From Arthrobacter sp. V1I7 (lineage in GTDB: Bacteria; Actinomycetota; Actinomycetes; Actinomycetales; Micrococcaceae): 64,000 nt of DNA. The stretch covers positions 3,596,001-3,660,000 of the forward strand of contig NZ_JAUSYS010000001.1 in the NCBI RefSeq assembly GCF_030817015.1, read 5' to 3'. Below the pieces are notes generated by a model that was not told where the DNA came from, did not search any database, and saw nothing but the letters and a program-made list of their open reading frames with translations. Positions 1 through 8,397 of the stretch are shown piece after piece. How positions within the stretch are numbered: the stretch's first letter is position 1; every line of letters begins with the position of its first letter. Both the position numbers and the translations under genes were made by a program.

Positions 1-17
1 TTTCAGGTAAGGCCTGT

Positions 18-1142
18 GTGGCCGGAACAGGACAGCAGGGATGGTTGAGGATGAGGCGCGTGGTGGAGCAGGTGCGCGCACTCCATCGGCTTGAACCTGC
101 CAACAACGACCACCTCTCCGCGTTGAGGGTCGCAGTCAGCGTCGCACTCCCTTCGCTATTGCTTCTGATTGCCGGCCGGACAGATCTTGTCATTTACGCC
201 GTATTCGGCGCACTGACTGGCATGTACGGCCGTTCTGAGCAGCATCAGCTGCGGCTCCGGCACCAAGCCCAGGCAGCAATGGTGCTCTTAACCGGAGTAG
301 CTGTGGGCATGTTCCTATCCGTCAACCACCTCCACTCCTGGTGGCTGGTGGCCGTTGAAGCGGTGCTGGCCGGTGTGGGCTCGGTGTATTCCGACCGGGT
401 GCGGCTCAAGCCCAACGGCCCGTTCTTCGGCATCCTCGCCTTGGGAGCCTGCGCATCCGTTCCCACGGCCGTTCCCTGGCACGTTGCCATGCTTATTGCC
501 ACGGGGTCAGCCGCTTTCTCCTTGGCCGTGGGCTTCAGCGGTTGGGTTCGCCGCCGTTCCTGGCAGCGCGCCGCCGTAAGGAATCGGCCGGGCGCTGGCG
601 GGCACCAGGAAGTGTTGGTTCATGCAGCCAGGTATGTGCTGGCGGTAGGAGCCGCGGGCACCCTGGGCGTCCTCAGCGGCAGTGGACACCCCCACTGGGC
701 GATGGCCGCGGCTGCCGTCCCCCTGGCAGGGGCAGACCTCCCGAGTAGCGTCCGCCGCGGCATCCACCGCATCGTGGGAACGCTGTTGGGATTGGCCGTC
801 ACCGCTGTCGTCATTCTTCCCGGTCCGTGGTGGTTGGCTGCGACGTTCCCCGGGCGGCAAACCATGTTGCTTGCGCTCCTGGTCATCTTCTTCCAATTCA
901 CTACAGAGCTCTTTATGACCCGTCACTACGGCCTGGCGATGGTTTCGTTCACGCCCGTCATCCTGCTGATGACCCAACTCGCCGCTCCTATCGACCCGGC
1001 CGTCCTGATCCTGGAGCGCGCCGTGGAAACGCTGGTGGGTGCGCTGGTGGGAATCTTGGTGGTGGTGGCCGTGCAGCGGTCAGGCTCCCGAACCCCGGGC
1101 GCCCTACTTGGGCCTACGTCCCGCCCCCTCCACTTTTCGTGA
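18..1142 (+). CDS. FUSC-family (aromatic acid exporter-like) membrane protein
   Basis: A 374-residue polytopic membrane protein with two blocks of hydrophobic helices (about residues 35-175 and 205-355) separated by a basic cytosolic stretch near residues 175-200 (WVRRRSWQRAAVRNR). This two-block layout and motifs such as GRTDLVIYAVFGALTGMYGR match the FUSC/aromatic acid exporter superfamily, which is thought to export aromatic carboxylates at the inner membrane. The GTG start at 18 follows AGGTAAGG; an internal ATG at 51 is an alternative. No neighbour shows a substrate. It sits directly upstream of an insertion-sequence cluster and is intact. The family call is by pattern only. Confidence 0.7.
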   Translation: MAGTGQQGWLRMRRVVEQVRALHRLEPANNDHLSALRVAVSVALPSLLLLIAGRTDLVIYAVFGALTGMYGRSEQHQLRLRHQAQAAMVLLTGVAVGMFLSVNHLHSWWLVAVEAVLAGVGSVYSDRVRLKPNGPFFGILALGACASVPTAVPWHVAMLIATGSAAFSLAVGFSGWVRRRSWQRAAVRNRPGAGGHQEVLVHAARYVLAVGAAGTLGVLSGSGHPHWAMAAAAVPLAGADLPSSVRRGIHRIVGTLLGLAVTAVVILPGPWWLAATFPGRQTMLLALLVIFFQFTTELFMTRHYGLAMVSFTPVILLMTQLAAPIDPAVLILERAVETLVGALVGILVVVAVQRSGSRTPGALLGPTSRPLHFS

Positions 1143-1201
1143 TGCGTCCCTGAATCTCTGTAACTCTGTCACTCCGCGAGTTGGCGCGATGCGCTGTGGG
1201 C

Positions 1202-1338
1202 TTAGCGCGTTTCCTCATCAGCTTCGGCCCACTCCAACGCTGCAACTATGTGTCCTTCGGTGGGGAGTGCTTGTTGTTCGGCGGGTGGGAGTTTGTCGTA
1301 GGTGTAGGCGGCGACGGCCATGGGTGAGGTGGAGCGTC
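1202..1338 (-). pseudogene. C-terminal remnant of an unidentified protein, cut by IS701
   Basis: On the minus strand an open frame runs from the CTAG insertion point to a TAA stop at 1202-1204. It encodes about 45 residues ending in EWAEADEETR and has no start codon of its own. The codon use looks genuinely coding. I do not recognise the family with certainty. The rest of the gene is not on the far side of the IS cluster (an MFS fragment lies there), so rearrangement as well as insertion happened here. Confidence 0.35.
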
Positions 1339-1342
1339 CTAG

Positions 1343-2766
1343 TAGTACTTTGTTAGGTCTTCGGTGAGGGGCTTTTAATCGCTGGCCTGAGCTGTTAATT
1401 TCGTTTCGTGGGCATGGAAGAGGCAGGACTGCGGGTCGAGCTGGAGGATTACGTCGGGCAGGTGTTCGCGTCGTTGGGCCGGAAGGACCAGCGGGCGAAG
1501 GGCCGGCTGTATCTGCAGGGGTTGATGCTGGAGGGGCGGCGCAAGTCGATGCAGCCGATGGCGGAGCGCCTGGATGTGGACCACCAGCAGCTGCAGCAGT
1601 TCGTTACGTCCTCGCCGTGGGAGGTGGAGCCGGTCCGCCGCCGCCTGGCAGCCCTGGCCGATGAGGCTATCGTGCCGGAGGCGTGGGTGATTGACGATAC
1701 CGGGTTCAAGAAGGACGGGGCCGCCTCGGCGTGCGTGGCGCGCCAGTACTCGGGCACGCTGGGCAAGATCGGCAACTGCCAGGTTGCCTCCACCGTGCAC
1801 ATGGTCACCGACCATGCCTCGGCCCCGGTGAACTGGCGCCTGTTCGTGCCCGAGGCCTGGGATGACGCCTGTGCGGACACCAACGAGCACGCCGAAGCCG
1901 TCGCCGCCCGCCGGATCAAGGCGAAGATCCCCGAATACGTACGGCACCGGCCCAAGTGGGAACTCGCGCTGGAGATGATCGATGAACTCGCCCATTGGGG
2001 GCGCAGGTGCCCGGTCGCGGTTGCCGACGCCGGGTACGGGGACAACGCGCTGTTCCGGCTTGAGCTGACCCGGCGGTCCATTCCGTGGGTGATGGCGGTC
2101 AAGGCATCCACCAGCGCCTACCCGGCCAATGCCGTTCCCGAACTCGCCGAACGCTCCGGCCCCAGGGGCAGGCCCAGTGTGCCCCGCTACCGACAGGACC
2201 CGGCCAGCCTGGCCGAACTCGCGGTGGCCGCCGGAAGGGGACAACTACGCAGGATCACCTGGCGGCACGGCACCAAGAACACCGGCACCAACAGGACCGC
2301 GGCCATGAAATCCCGCTTCCTGGCCCTGCGCGTCAGACCTGCCAGCCGGCACATCGCCCCCGGCGAAGACGGATCGTTGCCCGAGGCCTGGCTGATCGCC
2401 GAATGGCCACCCGGCGCCAAGGAGCCCACCGACTACTGGCTCTCCGACCTGCCCGCCGACACACCAACCAGGACCTTGGTCAGGCTGGCGAAAATCCGGT
2501 GGCGCATTGAACACGACTACCGCGAACTGAAAACCGGCCTCGGCCTTTCCCACTTCGAAGGACGATCCTTCCCGGGCTTCCACCACCACGTCACCCTCGT
2601 GTCCGCAGCACACCTGTTCATCACCAAAAAACGCCTTGCCACCCCAAAAGCAGCAGGGGCAGCCTGAGCCTGTACGGGGTCCTCAAGGAACTCCAACGGA
2701 TCCTCATCCGACAGCTCAGACGCTGCCCCTACTGCCAACACGCCCCACCAACCTAACAAAGTACTA
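1343..2766. mobile_element. IS701-family insertion sequence, copy 1
   Basis: A 1,424-bp element with perfect 16-bp terminal inverted repeats (TAGTACTTTGTTAGGT at 1343-1358 and its complement at 2751-2766). It is flanked by a CTAG direct repeat at 1339-1342 and 2767-2770, consistent with the 4-bp CTAG-type target preference of the IS701 family. Its inferred transposase is identical to that of the copy at 3756-5179, 2,413 bp downstream in the same orientation, so transposition or duplication was recent. Confidence 0.93.
1408..2667 (+). CDS. IS701-family transposase (copy 1)
   Basis: 419 residues. The DDE catalytic positions are visible as the first Asp in WVIDDTGFKKDG, the second in VADAGYGD, and the Glu in RIEHDYRELKTGLGLSHFEG, the usual IS701/IS4-like YREL signature. 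The frame ends at TGA 2665-2667, but the next frame continues about 30 codons with a plausible C-terminus (LSLYGVLKELQ then CPYCQH), as found in related transposases, and stops just inside the right end. The tail is therefore probably lost by a one-base frameshift shared by both copies. Confidence 0.92.
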   Translation: MGMEEAGLRVELEDYVGQVFASLGRKDQRAKGRLYLQGLMLEGRRKSMQPMAERLDVDHQQLQQFVTSSPWEVEPVRRRLAALADEAIVPEAWVIDDTGFKKDGAASACVARQYSGTLGKIGNCQVASTVHMVTDHASAPVNWRLFVPEAWDDACADTNEHAEAVAARRIKAKIPEYVRHRPKWELALEMIDELAHWGRRCPVAVADAGYGDNALFRLELTRRSIPWVMAVKASTSAYPANAVPELAERSGPRGRPSVPRYRQDPASLAELAVAAGRGQLRRITWRHGTKNTGTNRTAAMKSRFLALRVRPASRHIAPGEDGSLPEAWLIAEWPPGAKEPTDYWLSDLPADTPTRTLVRLAKIRWRIEHDYRELKTGLGLSHFEGRSFPGFHHHVTLVSAAHLFITKKRLATPKAAGAA

Positions 2767-2770
2767 CTAG

Positions 2771-3751
2771 GAGGCTGCTGAATTAGTGGGCTTTGGTGGT
2801 TGTTTGGTCGTCGGTCCCGTCGTGTAGCGGCGGGTGGAGTGTCTGGTCTGGCGGATCTTACGGACTCACTCGTTGATGTTTGGGTGATCTGTGAGGGCTG
2901 TGTCAGGGCTCGGACGTGGGCTCCCGTCGCCTTCGTGGGGCTGCCCTTCAGGGCAGGGCCCAGGTTCCGTTGTTATCTGTGAGGCCGAGGTTGAGGAGTC
3001 TGCGCAGGTTCAGGCCCGCGGTTCTCAGGTTCAGCCAGGCATTATTCCGGCTGATGCCGCGGTGGGGAACGCGGCGGTTGCCGCGGGTGAGCCAGGCGAT
3101 GGACCGGGTGTAGTCATAACCGGTCGCTTGGGCGGCCACCAGCTCCTGGCCGCCGGGAATTTCACGGCCGAAACGGCGGACACCTGCGATCAGCTGGGTC
3201 ACGGTGTCCTGCCTGGCGACCGCGGCATCCAGGACCGTTGAATCACTGCCCGCCGGCGCTTACCCTTCAGGACCCCGGTCTCCGCGACGACCTCGGCAAT
3301 CGCCTCCATGATCCGGTGCGGATTCTTCGACCCGGCCAAACGGTTCCGCCAATACGTCAGCGTGCTCGGGTGGAACGCCATGTCGGTCAGCCCGTACCCG
3401 CACGCGGCCTTCCAGCGCAGAACGTGCGTCAAAGCCTCCGCGGTTTCCCGGTCCGAGAGCCCTTGCAGCGCCTGTAACACCAGCACCGACCCGATCACCG
3501 GCGCCGGAATAAAAGGCCGGCCGCGTCCCGACGGAAAGAGGTCCTCCATCAGCGAATCCGGAAACAACCGCACCCGATGCGCGGCCAGAAAAGCGAAGAC
3601 GCTGCCCGGGGCCAACAACTCCCCGGCCAGCGCCTCCACATCCAAATACCCTCGTTGACCGTCCTCACGTCCCTGCATGAAACCAGTCTTAAATCACCGG
3701 TCCCAAAATTTAGCAGGCACGCCAGAGACCCGCCGATTATTCAGCGTGCTC
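2771..3751. mobile_element. Decayed IS1182-family element between the two IS701 copies
   Basis: The region between the two IS701 copies begins GGAGGCTGCTGAATTA and ends with the imperfect inverted counterpart (ATTATTCAGCGTGCTCC), as expected for remnant terminal repeats. Both ends abut the CTAG repeats used by the IS701 copies. Inside is only a broken transposase on the minus strand. I infer an internally deleted IS1182-type element whose own CTAG flanks served as IS701 targets. Confidence 0.6.
2948..3678 (-). pseudogene. IS1182-family transposase, frameshifted and internally deleted
   Basis: The N-terminal 145 residues (3678 to about 3244) carry the DUF772-type transposase start: FIPAPVIGSVLVLQALQGLS, then LRWKAACGYGL and FHPSTLTYWRNRL. 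A one-base loss near 3240 changes frame; the correct continuation (DSTVLDAAVARQDTVTQLI) is found in the next frame. After REIPGGQELVAAQ the sequence jumps to a C-terminal-like segment (ISRNNAWLNLRTAGLNLRRL), so roughly 250-300 central codons with the catalytic core are missing. Usual family length is near 500 residues. Confidence 0.75.
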
Positions 3752-3755
3752 CTAG

Positions 3756-5179
3756 TAGTACTTTGTTAGGTCTTCGGTGAGGGGCTTTTAATCGCTGGCC
3801 TGAGCTGTTAATTTCGTTTCGTGGGCATGGAAGAGGCAGGACTGCGGGTCGAGCTGGAGGATTACGTCGGGCAGGTGTTCGCGTCGTTGGGCCGGAAGGA
3901 CCAGCGGGCGAAGGGCCGGCTGTATCTGCAGGGGTTGATGCTGGAGGGGCGGCGCAAGTCGATGCAGCCGATGGCGGAGCGCCTGGATGTGGACCACCAG
4001 CAGCTGCAGCAGTTCGTTACGTCCTCGCCGTGGGAGGTGGAGCCGGTCCGCCGCCGCCTGGCAGCCCTGGCCGATGAGGCTATCGTGCCGGAGGCGTGGG
4101 TGATTGACGATACCGGGTTCAAGAAGGACGGGGCCGCCTCGGCGTGCGTGGCGCGCCAGTACTCGGGCACGCTGGGCAAGATCGGCAACTGCCAGGTTGC
4201 CTCCACCGTGCACATGGTCACCGACCATGCCTCGGCCCCGGTGAACTGGCGCCTGTTCGTGCCCGAGGCCTGGGATGACGCCTGTGCGGACACCAACGAG
4301 CACGCCGAAGCCGTCGCCGCCCGCCGGATCAAGGCGAAGATCCCCGAATACGTACGGCACCGGCCCAAGTGGGAACTCGCGCTGGAGATGATCGATGAAC
4401 TCGCCCATTGGGGGCGCAGGTGCCCGGTCGCGGTTGCCGACGCCGGGTACGGGGACAACGCGCTGTTCCGGCTTGAGCTGACCCGGCGGTCCATTCCGTG
4501 GGTGATGGCGGTCAAGGCATCCACCAGCGCCTACCCGGCCAATGCCGTTCCCGAACTCGCCGAACGCTCCGGCCCCAGGGGCAGGCCCAGTGTGCCCCGC
4601 TACCGACAGGACCCGGCCAGCCTGGCCGAACTCGCGGTGGCCGCCGGAAGGGGACAACTACGCAGGATCACCTGGCGGCACGGCACCAAGAACACCGGCA
4701 CCAACAGGACCGCGGCCATGAAATCCCGCTTCCTGGCCCTGCGCGTCAGACCTGCCAGCCGGCACATCGCCCCCGGCGAAGACGGATCGTTGCCCGAGGC
4801 CTGGCTGATCGCCGAATGGCCACCCGGCGCCAAGGAGCCCACCGACTACTGGCTCTCCGACCTGCCCGCCGACACACCAACCAGGACCTTGGTCAGGCTG
4901 GCGAAAATCCGGTGGCGCATTGAACACGACTACCGCGAACTGAAAACCGGCCTCGGCCTTTCCCACTTCGAAGGACGATCCTTCCCGGGCTTCCACCACC
5001 ACGTCACCCTCGTGTCCGCAGCACACCTGTTCATCACCAAAAAACGCCTTGCCACCCCAAAAGCAGCAGGGGCAGCCTGAGCCTGTACGGGGTCCTCAAG
5101 GAACTCCAACGGATCCTCATCCGACAGCTCAGACGCTGCCCCTACTGCCAACACGCCCCACCAACCTAACAAAGTACTA
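3756..5179. mobile_element. IS701-family insertion sequence, copy 2
   Basis: Same 1,424-bp element as at 1343-2766, same orientation, with the same 16-bp terminal repeats (3756-3771 and 5164-5179). It has its own CTAG direct repeats at 3752-3755 and 5180-5183. Having separate target duplications at each copy indicates two independent insertions rather than a single composite transposition, although the pair could now mobilise the material between them. Confidence 0.93.
3821..5080 (+). CDS. IS701-family transposase (copy 2)
   Basis: 419 residues, identical to the protein at 1408-2667, including the early C-terminal stop and the out-of-frame tail that follows it. The DDE residues (DDTGFKKDG, VADAGYGD, RIEHDYRELK) are intact. 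Identity of both copies shows that either the shortened protein is still active or both descend from a very recent event. Confidence 0.92.
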   Translation: MGMEEAGLRVELEDYVGQVFASLGRKDQRAKGRLYLQGLMLEGRRKSMQPMAERLDVDHQQLQQFVTSSPWEVEPVRRRLAALADEAIVPEAWVIDDTGFKKDGAASACVARQYSGTLGKIGNCQVASTVHMVTDHASAPVNWRLFVPEAWDDACADTNEHAEAVAARRIKAKIPEYVRHRPKWELALEMIDELAHWGRRCPVAVADAGYGDNALFRLELTRRSIPWVMAVKASTSAYPANAVPELAERSGPRGRPSVPRYRQDPASLAELAVAAGRGQLRRITWRHGTKNTGTNRTAAMKSRFLALRVRPASRHIAPGEDGSLPEAWLIAEWPPGAKEPTDYWLSDLPADTPTRTLVRLAKIRWRIEHDYRELKTGLGLSHFEGRSFPGFHHHVTLVSAAHLFITKKRLATPKAAGAA

Positions 5180-5183
5180 CTAG

Positions 5184-5459
5184 TGCAGTCGGCGTCTACA
5201 ACCAGACAGCCATCCTGCGGGCAGGCGGCCCGCATAGGGACGCGGCCAACTCGTTACAAGTCCTCACCACACAGCTGGGCATCGCCGTCGGTGCCCTCTA
5301 CGGAGGGTTTGCCCTGACTTTGGGAGGAGGGCTGCTGCTGCCCTGGGCAGCCGCGGTACCGCCATCCTCATCATATTCTTCGGCCGCGCTGCCTCATATC
5401 CGCCAGGACCTGGAGAACGAAAGGCTTTACGGGTCGCCTCCCCAGCGGAACGCGAGTGA
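5184..5459 (+). pseudogene. MFS transporter, C-terminal remnant
   Basis: Directly after the IS701 target repeat an open frame encodes VGVYNQTAILRAGGPHRDAA followed by a hydrophobic helix (GIAVGALYGGFALTLGGGLL), typical of the last helices of a major-facilitator exporter. Near 5350 the frame is lost; the expected continuation (TAILIIFFGRAASYPP) lies in another frame and ends at TGA 5457-5459. The N-terminal ten or so helices are absent from the window, so this is a 5'-truncated, frameshifted relic. Confidence 0.6.
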
Positions 5460-5754
5460 AGACGGGATCTTGTGCGGGTGCCGGGATTGCTAATGAAATG
5501 CCCGTCAGATTAGGCACCTGACCGATGGGCGAGGATGTCCCGGAGAGACATAGGACACGTGTACATGGGCTGCAAGACCCGGAGGCGTCCACCGGCTGAG
5601 GGAACGAAGAGGGCGTGCAAGCCGGAGGATCTTGTCCCAATGCCGGGTGAGGGCTGTCCCCGTTTTGTCCCCCGACCTCGCCCGCGCGGACCGGGAACAC
5701 GCCGCGCTGGCCGGAGCGCCGGTGACCGTCCGAGCCGCGGCTTAGGCTGGTCGC
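5460..5754. other. Intergenic, possible gene-tail relic
   Basis: No complete gene is visible. One plus-strand frame reads VLSPDLARADREHAALAGAP before a TAG at 5743-5745, ten bases before the next gene. It looks like a coding tail, but I cannot assign it. Nothing else recognisable was found. Confidence 0.3.
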
Positions 5755-6372
5755 ATGCCACCGACTCCGTCACCGACACCGATCGAGGTCTTCGTGCACA
5801 CCGGCCCCGGCGAGTGGTGGCAGATTCTTGCCGCCCTGGGGCCGCTGGCGGTGCTCCTCGGCGCCGTCGTCGCCGCGTACGTCGGCTGGCGGACCCTGAA
5901 GCAGAAAGCCGAAGCGGACAACCGGGCCGAATGGTGGAAGCGGACCCAGTGGGCCCTGGACGCCGTCTACTCCGGGGACAAGAAGCGCGGCACGATCGGG
6001 CTGAAAGTCCTCAAAGTCCTGGGCGAAAGCGAATTGGCCGGCGACGGAGAGCTCGCCGTCCTGGAAGCCGCATCGGAGAAGCCTCTCGACCGGGCGGCCC
6101 AAGCTCGTGCGGCCCAAGCCCGTACGGCCCACGCAACGGCCGAAGCGCACTCACCACACGTCTCCACGGGAGATGTCTCCGCAGACAATCCGGAAGTGAG
6201 CATCCCGGTCCTCGGTGCCAGCATCTACCCTGGCCAAGGGCCGGCCGAGGGCTCCTCGTTGGTGGCTCGGGCGCGCCCCAGACAGCCGGGTGCCGGGGTG
6301 GACGGCGAACCTGCACCGCGTGACAATGGAGAAGACCACAAACCCGGCGAAGCTGAAGGAGGAGCACGATGA
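5755..6372 (+). CDS. Hypothetical single-pass membrane protein
   Basis: 205 residues. A short Pro-rich N-terminus is followed by one clear transmembrane helix (residues about 23-45, LAALGPLAVLLGAVVAAYVG), then a charged cytosolic region (KQKAEADNRAEWWKRTQWAL) and a low-complexity, Ala/Pro-rich tail. The WWKRTQWALD segment resembles small actinobacterial membrane proteins of unknown function. The stop overlaps the next start by ATGA, so the two genes form a translationally coupled pair. No function can be assigned. Confidence 0.65.
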   Translation: MPPTPSPTPIEVFVHTGPGEWWQILAALGPLAVLLGAVVAAYVGWRTLKQKAEADNRAEWWKRTQWALDAVYSGDKKRGTIGLKVLKVLGESELAGDGELAVLEAASEKPLDRAAQARAAQARTAHATAEAHSPHVSTGDVSADNPEVSIPVLGASIYPGQGPAEGSSLVARARPRQPGAGVDGEPAPRDNGEDHKPGEAEGGAR

Positions 6373-6575
6373 GCACTGCAGCCCACCCGGCCAAGCCCGG
6401 CGCACACGCCGCACCCCCACAGGTCGAACCGGAAGAAGACTTCGACGAAGATGACCGCGCCATGCAGATCGCGGCGGCCCAGCTCCGGGAAGTCACGGAC
6501 CGCCGGCTTGGCAAAGTCACCCCTGAATGGGTCACGGCACTCGCCCAGGAACAGCCCCCCAGCCACACTGCCTGA
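6369..6575 (+). CDS. Small hypothetical acidic protein
   Basis: 68 residues, starting in the ATGA overlap with the gene at 5755. The N-terminal half is Pro/Ala-rich and acidic (VEPEEDFDEDDRAMQIAAAQ); the C-terminal half is a likely helix ending near TPEWVTALAQEQPP. No signal peptide or membrane segment is visible. The overlap implies it works with, or is dosed by, the upstream membrane protein. Family not recognised. Confidence 0.55.
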   Translation: MSTAAHPAKPGAHAAPPQVEPEEDFDEDDRAMQIAAAQLREVTDRRLGKVTPEWVTALAQEQPPSHTA

Positions 6576-6730
6576 GCGCTGCAGGCCGAGCGACTCCAGG
6601 CTGCTAAGGCGACCGGCGCACTAAGCCGCGCCGCCGCCGTCGTACTCCCTACGCCCGGCATCGGCGCATTGTTTTCCCTCTGACAAGGCCATACCGTGAA
6701 GAGACGGTCAGCCGAAGTGCAGGTGCGGGC

Positions 6731-8317
6731 ATGCGAACTATTTCCTGGTTATCGCGCTGCATCCTGTTGTGCGTCATGGCTGTGGGGATCGTCGGCGGCG
6801 TCAGCACGCCGGCAGCAGCCATTGCCGGTACATCGCCCCCAGGAGCCTCGAACCCCGAGCAGGCCTATGCGGAGTTGGACGCCTTCCTGCGGGAGCAGTT
6901 GGACGTCCTCGGAATTCCGGGCGCCGCCATCGCCGTCGTCCGGGACGGCGTCCAGGTGCACTCCGCCGCCTTTGGCCGCGCTGATGACCCCGGGCGGCCG
7001 ATGACCGCCCGGACGCCGGTGCTGCTGGCCTCAACCAGCAAGTCCCTGACAGCGATCGCCGTGATGCAGCAGGTGGAGGCCGGCCGGCTGCGGCTCGATG
7101 AGCCGGTGCAGACCTACCTGCCCTGGTTCAGGTTGAACGACAGCCGTTCTTCGGCCATCACAGTCCGCCACCTGCTCCACCAGGCCAGCGGCATGGCCTC
7201 CGGGGACACGGCCTTCGAAGCCTCCGACGCGCAGGGCCCGGAGGCCATCGAGGAAGGCGTCCGCGCCCTCTCCAGTTCTCCGCTGGCCGGCGAACCGGGC
7301 GAAGCCTTCCGGTATGCCAGTGCCAACTTCAACATCCTGGGCCTACTGGTTCAGACTGTGTCCGGCCAGCCGTTCGGGGACTACCTGGAGCAGCACGTCT
7401 TCGGGCCCCTGGACATGGCCCACAGTCATCCGACGCGGGCTGCTGCACACGCGGACAATGCGGCCGCCGGCTATTCCCTGTGGTTCGGCTCGTTCTGGCG
7501 CCAGACCGACGTGCCCGCACCCACCACCGGCATGCCGTCGTCCACCATGTACGCCTCGGCCGAAGACCTGGGCCATGAGCTGATCGCGCTGCTGGCCGGG
7601 GGACGGTACGGCGAGGCCCGGATCCTCCGGCCCGAGAGCGTGAAGGAGATGTTCGAGGCCCGCGTGCAGGTGGACGGGTCCAAGGGGTACGCCATGGGGT
7701 GGTTCACCCGGCCGCTCGTGGAGTCCGTCGATCCCGCGGCACAGCCCGGCCCGGGCGGGGCGTTGCCGCTGCTGCTGGAGCATCAGGGTGAATGGGGCAA
7801 CAGCCACACCTACCTGGCCATGGTTCCGGAGTCCGGCCTTGGCGTCGCCCTGGTCATCAACGGCAATGACACCGCTGCCCCGTCGCGACTCAAGGCCATT
7901 GACACCAACCTCCTGCGGATTCTCCACGGGCAGCCCCCGGTGCCCGCCGTGGTGCAGGAGGACTGGCTGCAGCGCTACAGCTGGGCGGTTTCGCTCGGAC
8001 TGCTGCTGGCGGAATTGCTGAGCCTGTGGGTGGCGCTCCGGTTTCTGCTCCGGCCGCGCGCCACGTCCCGGAAGCGGCTGGTTTCCCTGGCCTGGGCCGT
8101 TGCTGCCCTCGCCCTCGACGGGTTTGCCCTGTGGCTGTGCCTCATCTACGCCCCCGCCCGGTTCGACACCCACCTGTTCGTCATCGTCCGCCAGTTTCCC
8201 GACGTCGGCGCCACCCTGGTGCCGGTGCTCGCTTTGGCCCTCATCTGGCCGATCCCGCGGACGGTTTGGCTGTGCGCCCGTTTGTGGACAGGTGCAGACA
8301 GCCCTTCAGCAAAATAG
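6731..8317 (+). CDS. Membrane-anchored serine hydrolase (beta-lactamase/class C-like, family S12)
   Basis: 528 residues. An N-terminal signal peptide (about residues 1-31, ending TPAAAIAG) leads into a penicillin-binding/class C beta-lactamase fold. The nucleophile motif is S101-T-S-K104 in LLASTSKSLTAIAV; the second motif is Y195-A-S in RYASANFNILG, a Ser variant of Y-x-N. HLLHQASGMAS is also typical of the family. Residues from about 395 contain three hydrophobic helices that anchor the enzyme, leaving the catalytic domain outside the cell. Likely a carboxypeptidase/esterase-like hydrolase; substrate unknown. It stands alone, and no regulator is adjacent on the same strand. Confidence 0.83.
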   Translation: MRTISWLSRCILLCVMAVGIVGGVSTPAAAIAGTSPPGASNPEQAYAELDAFLREQLDVLGIPGAAIAVVRDGVQVHSAAFGRADDPGRPMTARTPVLLASTSKSLTAIAVMQQVEAGRLRLDEPVQTYLPWFRLNDSRSSAITVRHLLHQASGMASGDTAFEASDAQGPEAIEEGVRALSSSPLAGEPGEAFRYASANFNILGLLVQTVSGQPFGDYLEQHVFGPLDMAHSHPTRAAAHADNAAAGYSLWFGSFWRQTDVPAPTTGMPSSTMYASAEDLGHELIALLAGGRYGEARILRPESVKEMFEARVQVDGSKGYAMGWFTRPLVESVDPAAQPGPGGALPLLLEHQGEWGNSHTYLAMVPESGLGVALVINGNDTAAPSRLKAIDTNLLRILHGQPPVPAVVQEDWLQRYSWAVSLGLLLAELLSLWVALRFLLRPRATSRKRLVSLAWAVAALALDGFALWLCLIYAPARFDTHLFVIVRQFPDVGATLVPVLALALIWPIPRTVWLCARLWTGADSPSAK

Positions 8318-8397
8318 ACCGTGGCCTCGCCGGGGTTCTGGTGTTCGCTGACCTAACCGAGGGCCGTTCGTCCCATTGATGCGCGACGATCAGGCGA

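Noticed and set aside
1375..2244. Long minus-strand open frame inside each IS701 transposase (also 3788-4657)
   Set aside because: It is antisense to a complete transposase with intact DDE motifs; high-GC codon bias opens such frames.
1343..5179. Active composite transposon with cargo
   Set aside because: Each IS701 copy has its own CTAG duplication and the interior holds only a dead IS, so there is no evidence the pair moved as one unit.
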